NCBI GenBank assembly: GCA_015499995.1
Contig: JADNRV010000270.1
Span: 1-64,000, forward strand
Origin: Flammula alnicola
Taxonomy: Eukaryota > Basidiomycota > Agaricomycetes > Agaricales > Strophariaceae
DNA: 64,000 nucleotides
Direction: 5' to 3'
Translations under genes and position numbers: made by a program
The notes under the pieces: generated by a model
What the model was told of the DNA's origin: nothing
What the model saw: only the letters and a program-made list of their open reading frames with translations
The model's database searches: none
Shown: piece by piece, positions 24,203-34,712 of the stretch
Layout: every line of letters begins with the position of its first letter
Numbering within the stretch: the stretch's first letter is position 1

Positions 24203-25731
24203 ATGTCTGATAGTGGAAATAACCCAACGGGTGTCGGTCGCACTCTTGGTGGTGATCCAGCAGAGCCCTTGCCGTCGAACTGGGCACATCCTTCAACGAC
24301 TCCAAGAGTTGGTCGCATCGGCGATTGGTCAAGTTCATCATCATCAGGGTGCGATATCATCTCCATTTACTACTTCTCTCATCGTTAACTAGGAACAATA
24401 GGGGAGATAGAAGTGGAGGAGGCAGGTTTGGTACCATATCTAGTTTGGGTGGTGGGAGTGGAGGCGGAGGCAGGCCACCCCCCGACGACGATGAGGACGA
24501 CGATGAGGACGAGAATAAAGAAGGAGAAAGTTGGTTTGCTGGCGGTGAAAGAAGGTTCGTGTTTATATTCGTTCCAGCTTGGGTTCTTGCTCATTTAAAT
24601 GCGAATTAGTGGCATTTCGATTGAAAATCCTGATCGACAACGTGCGATTCCTGGAGGCAATATGGTCAGAGATCTCTTGAGGCGTGCTGCACAGTGAGAT
24701 GTGGCGTTATATGATTTGGAACTTAGTCCAATTTTGATCTTCGCAGAGCTGGCCCACCCGTAGAGACACCAGCAAGGCCTTCTGGGGCGTTTACCGGAGG
24801 AGGACACACCCTGGGCAGCGACGAAGTCGAAAGCTCGTATATTCCTGATCCCTCAGCGGAAGAAGGGGAAGAAGGTATGTAGCCTTTTGCATTCTTTTGT
24901 TCTGTAACTAATTATAATTTTAAAGAAGAAACGGCTATACGTCATCTTACCATCTGGCGAGATGGATTCCAAGTTGAGGATGGCGAGTTGAGGCGATATG
25001 ACGACCCAGCTCAAGCGCAAATCCTCGCCGAAATAAATGCAGGGTACGCTAATATCTTCTCAATTTCTCGCATTGCCAACAGTAACACCCTTGTTTTAGA
25101 CATGCGCCACCTGCCATCTTGAATGTCCATGGAGGACAACATGTTGAATTGCGTGTAACGAAACGCACCAATGAGGACTATGTCCCACCTAAGGGCACGA
25201 AAGCCTTTGGAGGACAAGGACATCGGCTTGGAGCCGTTGTACCTGAGTTCTCGTCAGGCGGAATTGGAGCTGCTACAATGCCTGGTTCATTCCCTTCCGG
25301 CTCGGCCTCGACTCCGACTTCGCTGCCTGAAGGTAGAGAGAAGGCAGCTATAACACCGAAATTTGAAGTAGACCAGTCTCAGCCCACAACCAGTATCCAA
25401 ATCCGATTGGCAGATGGAACAAGGTTCGTCCCCGTGCCATATGGGATAGGCAATTTTGCGCTGACAGAACTTCAGGATGGTCTGTCGCATGAACTTGACG
25501 CACACGGTTGGAGATATTAGAAACTTCATCAATGCGTTCGTGTTCCGTGTTTGTCCTCATTGTCGTCTTCTAATTCTCTTACTATCATATCTCCATAGGT
25601 CGCGACCAGAAAACGGTGCTCGCCCATATACTATTGGCACTACTTTCCCAAATCGTATTCTAGACGATGACAGTGCAACAATCCAGGGTGCTGGTTTGGT
25701 CAATAGTGTGGTGGTACAACGATGGTTGTGA
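24203..25731 (+). CDS. SHP1: p47/Shp1-like Cdc48 cofactor (SEP and UBX domains)
   Basis: Adaptor of the AAA ATPase Cdc48/p97, used in membrane fusion and ubiquitin-dependent processes. The start [17 protein letters not shown] is followed by a Ser/Gly-rich linker and an acidic run ([13 protein letters not shown]), then [12 protein letters not shown], the SEP domain ([20 protein letters not shown] through [10 protein letters not shown]) and the UBX domain ([36 protein letters not shown], ending VVVQRWL). The FPR turn usual in UBX reads FPN here, which may weaken the Cdc48 contact. No N-terminal UBA domain was seen, unlike yeast Shp1 and mammalian p47. Introns join in phase, for example ACA AG|G before MVCRM. 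TGA is at 25729-25731. Confidence 0.9.
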
Positions 25732-26042
25732 GACTCTTTCCGGACACAGTAAACGAGATGGTCGACTGCTCTATCAAGTCACTACAATCGGCGGAGTAGT
25801 TTAGAATGCATGTACGTTAGGGTCGCATTTTCTTGCCAATGCTGCTTGGAGAACATAACAATTGGAGATATGTATGAATGGCGGTGTTAGAGATGTCAGC
25901 GAAATGTCATAGGATGTCATATTGACTCTTATCGGACATCCAATTCTACAAATACAAGCTGCTGCGATATGCTTTGCTTGCTTTCTTCCTTCATCTTGTA
26001 GACAACTCCTTGGTCTTTCCCTTACATCTACCGTAGCTTTCT
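25732..26042. other. Intergenic region Shp1 / F-box-like gene
   Basis: 311 bp with the Shp1 3' end and the upstream region of the next gene. Nothing else recognised. Confidence 0.4.
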
Positions 26043-27954
26043 ATGTCGATCACATCTACCATAACAAATCCTCAGGCTGGTGCGGTGGCCGGGCCGGTCT
26101 CGTCCCAGTTATATCTCCTCTCACTCGCGCCCGAGTTGATTCAAACCGTCACTGACAACGTAAGTGCCCACGTTCGATGCCCAATTCCTTCAAAGATATT
26201 GAAATATTTTCCCAATAGCTAGATATTGGGGATGTAAAACAACTGCGCCTAACTTGCAAAGAGCTGGGCGAACTGCTCAGACCGCAAGTCTTTCGCGTGC
26301 TCAGCATCAATGTTACGAGGAACACGCTGGAAGACGACGTTTCTAAACTTCGAACTTTGGCAACAACAAACTACCCTGCGTCCTATGGAACTCGAATACT
26401 TTATATTCGTTCACTTTCTCCATCGTATGACCCATCTTACCGAGGACCTGTCTGGAAGCATGTGGAAGGAGAATGGATCGCTGAGGCCCAAGCGGAAGAT
26501 CCGCCGGAAGTTGCTCGTGCAGAAGAAGAGGTAAAGAGATACCTATTCAACGCAATCTCCTCGTTGAAGGGCGTCCAAACTGTTGGGTGAGATATTCTGG
26601 TAGCTTTGTCCATTTATCGGAGTACTAACACTTTCGTTAGGTGGATAACCCATCGAAAAGATGACGAAAATGCTCAGAAAACAGTTATGGACGCGTTGAA
26701 GACTTTGCCTAATCTTCGTTGCCTTCATGTCACCATCCCGAACTGCAAAATCCCCTTATCACTCGATTCAATATCTGGTCTTCGAGAGATTTCCATCGTT
26801 GGTACCTCTGAACAATACCACGAAGACACCCTTGACAGCCTCGCGAAATTGGTCGCGAAAACCCCTGAACTCATTTCGATCGAAATTTCAAGCAACTGGC
26901 GCTACAGTCAACCGATCAACAAAACTCAAAGCTTACACCAAGTATTCAAGTATTACCCCGTCAATGCTTCACCTCTGCGACTGCGGCATCTTGGGTTGAA
27001 AGTCTGTTTAGTTCGCTTGGACGAGATCACGATGCCACATCTTCGTCACCTCACCTCGTTGAACCTGACCAACATCGAGGACCCAAATATGCGACCACGT
27101 TATGCCATGGGTGAGGAACAAGAGGAAACGCAGATCCTGAAGGAGCAAAAGCGTTACGGATCCTCTCTGCAGGACGTCTGGAAGATGCTGACACAGGCCG
27201 ACGTACGCTTGGAAGAGATCACTGTGGACGTTGTGGTCCCGTCTTTTCTGGACTACCTTTCATCGTACTCCGGCCTCAAGAAATTGAACCTGACACCTGG
27301 CGGGTTCTTTGAAGGAACCCGCTCTGATGCGATGGCTTCAGAGTTCTTTGCCACTCCTTTTGCGAAGCATACACGATCCCTGCAGGAACTCGATATCGGT
27401 GCACTGTATGAGGGATCGTGGTGCTTTGGACCCCACAATATTTTTGCCATCTCGAACTGCCAAAACCTCAGGAAGCTCCGGATGAGCGTCATATCGAACG
27501 AACCAAGGCTTCAGATGTTATAGACAAAGAAGATCCGTCAAAGTCGGATAGCATTGTGAGTTGGCACTCATCACCTCTTCCACCGTAATTCTGAAGTCCT
27601 ATTCCATGGCCTTTCTAGAAACTTTTCCTCGATACCGTCGCCATATCCATGCCACAACTCGAGAGCCTGCAAATTATCGACGCAAATCTAGAACAACTCC
27701 GCGGTGCTTTCTGTGGCAATCCAGCTATGGCACATTTCTCTCATGCTACTCGAATTATGACAGCCAGCGTCAATCGTTACAGGGCGCCGCCGTCTTGTAT
27801 CCGGTTACCTGCTTTGACAATTAGCTCCGGAAGATCCTTCATCCCAACTTCAACGTTTGTCGGCAATGCTGGCGATATGGATGCAGAAAAAGGGGTAATG
27901 CGATATGTTGATGTCAGCCCAGCATCCAAGGAGACTGATTATATTGACTGGTAA
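26043..27954 (+). CDS. F-box-like / leucine-rich-repeat-like protein
   Basis: Member of the large Agaricomycete F-box-like group, probable substrate adaptors of SCF ubiquitin ligases. Exon 1 (26043-26159) holds an F-box-like start, YLLSLAPELIQTVTDN, continued after the intron by LDIGDVKQLRLTCKELGELL. The rest carries irregular leucine-rich stretches (LKTLPNLRCLHVTIPNC, LRHLTSLNLTNIED, YSGLKKLNLTPGG, QLESLQIIDANLEQL). Exon joins at 26159|26219 and 26586|26641 are in phase. Near 27508 the frame ends prematurely; adding one C to the pair in GAACCAAGG gives NEPKASDVIDKEDP, and the next intron (GTGAGT at about 27556) then joins KLFLDTVAISMPQLES. One missing base therefore restores about 130 more residues, ending at 27954. 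Confidence 0.7.
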
Positions 27955-28406
27955 TCGCATTACTGGAAATTTGAATCGATCCCCCTTCAGTATATGTAGG
28001 ATTTATTTGCTTCTTGAACGTGTCTGTGCATTTTCTTTCAATAGGGTACCGGTATATTGTAACTTGTTGTTCATTGTTTCGCATGGCAGAACCAGTTCTT
28101 CTTTTACCACTAACGTTCTTCGTGAGGATCGTGTGGGGGTCGTTACAGGCGTCATGTCAAGCAGGGGATCGAAGGCATGATCAACGCAATGGTATTCCAA
28201 TATTCCAACTTCGAAACTAGCCAGAAGCCAAGATAGGATTCAGACACGCGGAACAGTGAAAAGCAGAACTAGATTGCCGCATTTTACTCTGTCGAAATGA
28301 AAACCCTTCATATATTTGTACTTAAGAAGGAACATATAAACCACTAAACTCCGCCTTGGAACTTGTCGGATCCAAAATATTATTAAGTCCAAGATCATCA
28401 ATCAAT
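27955..28406. other. Convergent intergenic region
   Basis: About 450 bp between the 3' ends of the F-box-like gene and the FunK1 kinase. No gene recognised. Confidence 0.4.
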
Positions 28407-29647
28407 TTATCCACATACCCTATCTGCGACGAGAACTCTTCCATGGCTGTCTTCAACTGCACAACGAAGCCACACTGTTGTCATCCGTATCAGAGGTCTC
28501 GCCCGCCTTTCGAATGCACGGTAGTTAATGTCGACCAACCATCGAGACAACCAGAATAACAGGTATTCGGCCAAGATCCAGTGATCTTTGAAACCAAATT
28601 GACATAGTCGCTCCTTTTCAGGCAGCTTGTCCATCATCAGGAAGTAGTTCTTCGTTGTGGCACAAGCGACATAGTTAGACGTCATCCATCTGTCGACGGG
28701 CGTCCTTCGACGGGCGTCCTTCGACGGGCGTCCTTCGACGGGACTGTCCATTCTGGTACCGCAAGAAGACGAAGGGTAATATCCACGTAAAGGCCTCCAG
28801 CTTATGTCGGTATGGTCGTTCAATCTCGCCACGCCAATACTTGTCAGTCAACAAGTCGATGACCATGAACAGAATTGTTCCCGTCCTGTCTGTTCCAGGC
28901 CTGCACGATTGTCGTCGAGAGACTGAGAGGTCACAACCACTCAGAACTCCGCATTTCAGGTCTTCGTTGTACATCACATCCCAAAGGCTTGGATCGCCGT
29001 GTTCATATTGCGACTCCAAAGGAATGCATGGGCTGCGCAAGGAGAATATTCTCATCGATAAGAAGCCAAGTGAAAAGGATAATATGCGTACACTTCACGA
29101 CTTCCAACCAGGCCTTTGACAAAGTCGGGCCAGAGTTGTCAGTGGAAGCATTTCCCTCGACACCGTTAGCCTTAAAGTGAGACGTCCTTCTGCGGGTATC
29201 ATCAACATTTGTGTGCCATAAAGTGACATGCCACCGTATATATAGCAGTAAGTCAGGCAGATGTTTCGATGAGGAATTCGACTCTTCACCTGCCTTGATT
29301 TCCCAACGAATATATTCAATTGTGTCCCCCTTGTTCTCTCGAGCAACTTCGCCGAATTTGTAGATCTTGTAGGTCAGATTGGCCTTGCATGGAACCCATA
29401 ATCCAAGGACCGCAGTAGCCCGTCCTCCAAGACAGTATGCTAGGTAGGACGGCCATTCCTCGAGATCGATTTGGATTTGCTTTGAACTTTTCGGACTCAG
29501 GCCTCCCAGAGATTCAGGATTAGGATGGTTCTTTCGGCTCAAGAAGCAGCTAGAGATCCTCTTCCCCCGTCCCTCCCCGAGAGTCATTTGCAGCCTGGGT
29601 TTGGCGGCGCGCTCTGCTACTGGTTCCAACTGAAGTTTCGCTTCCAT
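28407..29647 (-). pseudogene. FunK1-type protein kinase fragment, frame-disrupted
   Basis: FunK1 kinases are an expanded, mushroom-specific kinase family of unknown targets. On the minus strand the middle and C-terminal parts are clear: AVLGLWVPCKANLTYKIYKF, GDTIEYIRWEIKAGEE, then in another frame EHGDPSLWDVMYNEDLKCGV (catalytic loop, HGDPSLWN type, with the motif Asp and the metal-site Asn replaced by Asp), GTDRTGTILFM, YWRGEIERPYRHKLEAFTW and FVFLRYQNG. After a 14-bp minisatellite a third frame gives VDRWMTSNYVACATTKNYFL to the end. The usual DFD metal motif reads GCD in SGCDLS, so activity is doubtful even with the frame restored. The N-terminal third is missing or unrecognised; the ATG at 29647 is only the longest open start. 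Confidence 0.72.
28698..28739. repeat. 14-bp minisatellite, three copies, inside the kinase reading frame
   Basis: Three exact copies of GGGCGTCCTTCGAC (28698-28711, 28712-28725, 28726-28739). Because 14 is not a multiple of 3, each copy shifts the frame. With one copy the kinase reads through; with three it does not. Confidence 0.9.
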
Positions 29648-30062
29648 TGAGAGCCATGGATTTCAGCTAAATTCAGTTCAAATACAACGACCTGATCGGC
29701 CAACCCGACGCGTTGGACGATAACGGAGAGCTCGTACGACTCGCTGAAGGCGAAGAGTGGAAGAGGAGGTTAGAGGTAAGAGGAGTCGGTTTGACTTCGG
29801 TTTGAAACCGTCCACGGTTTGTTGTACTGTACATAAACAATCGTACATAAAATAATTCCTGCCGAGAATATATCGCGGACTCGATCCCAACCACAACAAC
29901 TGCTCTTCCAGAAAGACTTATGCTCGAAGGACATGATATTAGAAACGCTTGTGAAATATCTGTCAGCCACGAATCTATGGCGCCTGCCATATATGCAATT
30001 CTTTTCTTCTGAATAAACTCCAAGCTCCAAGATTTGCTCAGGCAACTTTCGATATCCTGCCA
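29648..30062. other. Divergent region between kinase and disordered-protein gene
   Basis: About 415 bp. A plus-strand open stretch at 29689-29775 (FKYNDLIGQPDALDDNGELV onward) ends at a good GTAAGA donor and looks like an exon, but no partner exon was identified. It could be an unassigned upstream exon of the 30063 gene. Confidence 0.3.
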
Positions 30063-31130
30063 ATGTCTGAACTCAAGCCGATAATTTTCGCATCTTTTCA
30101 TTACTTTGTTAGCATCTGCGTTTTTATCAAATGCTTTCTCTCTTTCTCTCAGAAGAAACCATCTCGTCGGGAATCACTGGACGTCAACGCGATTGCTGTG
30201 GAAATCGAACCCACGAATGCTCTGGCGTCGACGGCGGACACGCCTGCAACGAGGGCTTCATCCAGCGATGATGTCGGCTATACCCTGCATTTTGCGCAGT
30301 CTTTCGACAAAGCGGGATTGAAGAGTTGCACTACGCTACCTGATAGGAACTCGTTTGGTGAGTTTTTTTGTCGCAGCCCCAGTGCGTGTACTTAATTCAT
30401 TTGCTCCAAATTCTTGTTTATATAGCCCGTTTCACGTATATGGAGCGAAAATCTCTCTCCCAGCCGAATTTTCAAATTTGTGAAGATGATATATTCTTTG
30501 GAGCGCCTTCAACGACGGGGGACCGCCTCAATGTCAGGGTTTCCAACTTTAGTGAAGGTAGCACACCCGCCTGCACTTGACACCCACATCTACTTAAACG
30601 CCAGTTTTACAGACGATAACAGAGGGAGTGATGAATCATATGGCGGTTCACACGAATCACCTTTGGCTGCTGGCCATAACCTTTCGCCTTCTGGAGACGT
30701 GATTGATTTCGAGCAGGCGACTGTTCTTGACGACAGTGTCATCTTCGACATATTATCCTCTCTCCATTCTGATAGCGACAGTGCGAGCTATGACGCCGAT
30801 ACGAGCGACGAATTCTTACGAGGCAGCCTCTGCGACTCGTCCCTGGACTGCTCGTTGCCGGACTGGATACAGGCCGCTGACTCGAACTGGAAGAACGAGG
30901 TCGCGACTGCGATGGATGCCTTCAGGACATGTAGGGCTGACGACGAAGGCATTCTCTCGCTGCTACCCAAGTCGAATAAAACAAACTCGGAAAGTCGCCG
31001 TATGTCTCACGGGAAGCAACTGCGAGAGATTCAGGAGTGGAGGAACGATTTTGGCCCCGAAAGCGAGATCACATCGGAATCTCCGCCTGATGCCGACTGC
31101 GAAGTCGCTTCTTTCTTTCAGTTTCCTTGA
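30063..31130 (+). CDS. Unrecognised acidic, serine-rich protein
   Basis: No family recognised. Three exons join in phase: 30063-30357, 30426-30557 and 30613-31130, giving about 314 residues. The first 30 residues are hydrophobic (IIFASFHYFVSICVFIKCFL), a possible signal anchor, though a CT-rich tract and AG at 30149-30150 could instead mark an intron acceptor, with the true first exon upstream. The remainder is acidic and Ser/Asp-rich (SSLHSDSDSASYDADTSDEF) with a conserved-looking C-terminal part, LPDWIQAADSNWKNEVATAM. It ends FFQFP. Probably disordered; function unknown. Confidence 0.55.
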
Positions 31131-31415
31131 TATTCTGGCAATCACATAGTACTAGATGCCTGGAACACTTGTCGATTTTTCGAGTCTGCATGTATTTCGA
31201 TTCGATTCGTTTTCACATCGATTGTCATTCATTCTCCAATATGTCCTTCTCGTTGAAAGCGGAGATTTTTCTGTTTTGACGACGGCTGCCATATCAGACC
31301 AACTTCAACAAGTCTGGAAGGGTGTGTTTCACATTATATGATGTCACGCTCACGTCATTCCAAGTGGCAACGCTGGCATCTTGCTGTGTACCCTTCCCCA
31401 TCTTGTTTCGCCACA
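31131..31415. other. Short intergenic region
   Basis: 285 bp between two plus-strand genes. Nothing recognised beyond promoter-like CT-rich sequence. Confidence 0.4.
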
Positions 31416-32569
31416 ATGCAAAGTCCAAGCCAGGAGATCCACGCCGTGATAGAACTCGTCAACTCAGCTGTCTCGCCCGATATCCAAAAGGCGGCTATCA
31501 ACAGATACTTCACGTCTGATGCTGGCTTTCGCAACCCTTGGTACGCGGTTAAACCTGGTCCACTTTCGCGCGAGAGCATTCTTGGTATCTATCAGTGAGT
31601 GATGCGATTTACGTGGCCGAGTTTGAGCAGACGAGAAACTGAACAAAACTTTTTAGATGGTACCGGACAGTGTCGCCCCGCATTGATACAGACATACGCA
31701 ATGTCGGTGCGCGTCGTAGTTCTTCGTTTTTGATACTAGGAAGAATTTTCAATTGACATTGTCTTCCAAAAGTGTATGATAGGTTGCATGATACGGTATA
31801 CGTGGAACTTGTCCAGTTATACCATATTCGATTCTCGCCTTTCAAGCCTGCGCCCTGCCGGTGAGTGGTTTTTTTTTGTGAAGATAATATCTCATTCTGA
31901 AGCCTGATAATTGTTCAGGATATTTTCACGCCTTGTCCTCCGGCATGAAAACGGATTTCACTATATAGCCATGCAAGAAGATTTCCTCCACCCCGATGTG
32001 AGCTTGTCTTGGTCCTTAATCACGGGCGATATTCTGACCTTTCGTAGGATATCGCAACATCCTATCTCTCGTATTTGGGGCCCCTTGTCAGGATGTGGTT
32101 GTCTGGGAGTGCACTGATCTCGAATTTGTGTACAAAGGGCGCACAGGTGCTCGGTATCTGGCGTGCTGCTCCTGGAGTGGACCACGTGAACATCGAGCAT
32201 GTCCCTACAAAGCCATACAAGTCTCGTCCGGGAGAAGGCCGACTGAAACATAAAGTACGCCGCGAGGTCTCAAGGTCTGCCAAACAAGCGGAGCAAGGCC
32301 AAGGTAGCGACGATATTGGGGCGTTCAGCCGGGCTGAAGCCGTGTTTTTTGAGGGAGAGGGATATCACTCTGGCTTCGATTCGGAGACTGGTTCCGTTGG
32401 ATCTGGTGCGACGAGATTTGGCGGAGCTCCATTAACGGCACGCCGGTTTTCAGCGCCCGAAAGCGCAGCCAAGAACAAGGAACAGACTGGCAATATCAGC
32501 GTCCGAGAGAGAAGTGAATACAGCGATTCTGCCATGGGCAGCATGCCAGAAGCTAAAAAACGCGATTAG
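31416..32569 (+). CDS. NTF2-like protein of the fungal SigF-like type
   Basis: Small alpha+beta-barrel protein of the NTF2-like superfamily; fungal members are annotated by resemblance to SigF and have no established function. The start MQSPSQEIHAVIELV is followed by the typical block AAINRYFTSDAGFRNPWY, SRESILGIYQ|WYRTVSPR, VYDRLHDTVYVELVQLYHIR, RLVLRHENGFHYIAMQEDF with HPDD split by an intron, and a segment LVRMWLSGSALISNLCTKGA. The last 110 residues are a charged, Ser-rich tail (HKVRREVSRSAKQAEQGQG, GSVGSGATRFGG). Introns join in phase (CA|A TGG; GTC G|TG). TAG at 32567-32569. The gene model is good; the role is unknown. Confidence 0.72.
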
Positions 32570-33026
32570 CTCTTTCTTTTGCATTTCTTCTTGCTATGTT
32601 AAGCAGACGTCTGCAACTTTGTCTTGTTTCGCATTTCGATTTTTTTTTTTTTGCTAGAACAGCCAAACGTATACGCGCGTATATGTATACGAGTACAATG
32701 TATATTAAATGTAAAGTCGATTCTCCTCGTTGCTGGCAGTTCTTTCCGGAAAAGGCAAGTCCGACGCGTCCTGCCAAATTCCAGCCACAGTTCACAGCCT
32801 TTTTGGAATCAGGCGACGTCCCACATCGTGACAGACGAGTCATTTTGGCAACCGCGACAGCGGCACGGTCGCGCCTCGCCGCCTTGACGAAGAGTCACCT
32901 ATGAAATCCTCGCCCCGCCCACGAGGCTGTGCATCTGCCAGCGGATCCTTCAACATTGACTAGGTTCGGACTATATAAAGGTCCTCTCTATGAGATGGAC
33001 ATTGCAAACCATACTCGAACTCGAAC
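32570..33026. other. Intergenic region with TATA box
   Basis: 457 bp. A TATAAA lies at 32974-32979, 48 bp upstream of the next ATG. Open frames across 32596-32904 show no family features. Confidence 0.5.
32974..32979 (+). promoter_or_regulatory. TATA box of the F-box gene at 33027
   Basis: TATAAA in the context GACTATATAAAGG, 48 bp before the start codon, implying a short 5' leader. Confidence 0.55.
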
Positions 33027-34300
33027 ATGGCACCCAGATCGAACAAGCGCGCGAAACATATCCACCTCAGTGACGTCTCCACGAAAGAAGTCGAATCTGC
33101 AGCTGCACCAGCAAATGCTTGTGTCGCTTTCTCTAACGATACCTGCAAGGTTCTAGAGCTTCCTCTTGAACTTCTCATGGAGATCGTCTCGTACTTCAAA
33201 TGTATTCCTGTCGCTGTGACCCCAAAGGCCTTCGTCAGTGCTGGGTTTAGCTATTATCATCTCGTGTCGGAGGAGTATCTCGAGAGAACGGACGCGCTGC
33301 GGGCCCTTTCGCAGACCTGCAAGTTGTGGCGGCATATTATCTTCCCGCTTCTTTGGGAACGTCTCGAGGTCTGCGCGAGTCACTCGGCGTCCGGAGCGTG
33401 GTATAAAGTACTCGGAGACGCCTTGGTTAGGAAGAGCACCTTGGTTTCACAGAATCCAGAACTCGCCTCTCATGTTCGGTATGCTTGCAGACCTCTTTAC
33501 TCCGTTCTCATATAAATATACAGCTAACGGCTGTAAACAGGAGCATGAGTGTTTCGATAACTCGTTATTCAACAGCGTCCGTCCTTCCAGCGCTCATTCG
33601 TGGCATTGAGGCCGTTCCCAATATGCACACCCTGCAAATTATTAAAGCGCATCATAAGATGTCCTCCACGCTCAAAGATGCTTTTGAAGGCCATATCTTC
33701 CCTCAAGTGCGAACTATCGTTCTCCCAACCCACGCTCATAATATCTTGAGGTGTTGCCCGGAGGTCCGGAGGGTGGTCTGCAACGACTGGGATGATTCCA
33801 GCAAGATCATAAGCGCAATTGCTAAATCATGCCCGAAAGTGGACGAGCTTGAAAACTTCCGAGGGGACGCGAGACTCATGAAAAGTATGCAATTTTTTCC
33901 GTGTCAATTTTTTTTGCCTCGTTTTAATGAGATTGTTAAATAGGGCTTGCGAAGGCAGCCCCACAGTTGCGCTCAATCACATTTTGCAGTGCAATGCCAA
34001 CAGTCAGTATCTACGCCATATGACCATGTTATATCCGTCTTATGCCTTCTTCAGACTTACCTTGAACCACTTACTTCGTTGAGGGGATTGATTCATATCA
34101 CGTTATACAGCAATTGTCCGTCTTTCGACCATGCCCTGCAAGATGGCGTCAATGTTGCCTGCGTCAAATTGGCGAAACAAATCGTGCATAAATCTGCACC
34201 GCGAGCAGCTCGGAAAAGCGTTACTCTCGAATACCAATCCTGGAATTATGAACGTAAAGAATTCGACAAGTGGGCGAAGGCGATCGACGACGGCTTATAG
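33027..34300 (+). CDS. F-box protein
   Basis: Probable SCF ubiquitin-ligase adaptor of the Agaricomycete type. The start MAPRSNKRAKHIHLSD is basic. The F-box core is KVLELPLELLMEIVSYF, continued by the bipartite LSQTCKLWRHIIFPLLWERL; an insert of about 35 residues separates the two halves. The remainder has LRR-like stretches (MHTLQIIKAHHKM, GHIFPQVRTIVLPTHA, LTSLRGLIHITLYSNCPSF). Exons join in phase: CG|G AGC near 33480/33540, AAA A|GG near 33893/33944, ACA|ACT near 33999/34054. The C-terminus is KEFDKWAKAIDDGL. No frame breaks. Substrate unknown. Confidence 0.75.
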
Positions 34301-34712
34301 ACTGAGTAATATATTCCCATTTTGTCTGGCTCGTTTGTCTACATACTACCGCGCAACTACCGCCCCAATACCGCCCTTCCGCCAACCCATGACAACGAAC
34401 ATATAGTAGTATTGTATATCTCGGCGCTTGTGTCCTATTATACCCCTCTCCTTTCTTGTACCTCGAAGCGCTCCCGCAAAGCTGTCTAGTAGCTCGCCTT
34501 GTTTGAATCGATAAAAATATCAATCTCGATTCACGTCCGATAGTAACCGGTGGAGTCGGGTGCTCTTGCGTCCTCGGTGCTGTTTTAAGTTTCTCGTGAC
34601 ATCATTTCTGATTACGTAATATCATGTTCATTGCAGCGATTCAAAAAGTGTCTCTGTTTCTCCCTCCGTCTTTCCTTTACTCTAGAACCCAACGTTAATA
34701 TCTCTCGGGAGC
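34301..34712. other. Intergenic region
   Basis: About 410 bp, CT-rich towards the next start. No gene seen. Confidence 0.4.

Noticed and set aside
28694..28745. CRISPR-like or regulatory direct repeats
   Set aside because: The units are contiguous with no spacers and lie within kinase coding sequence; this is a minisatellite.
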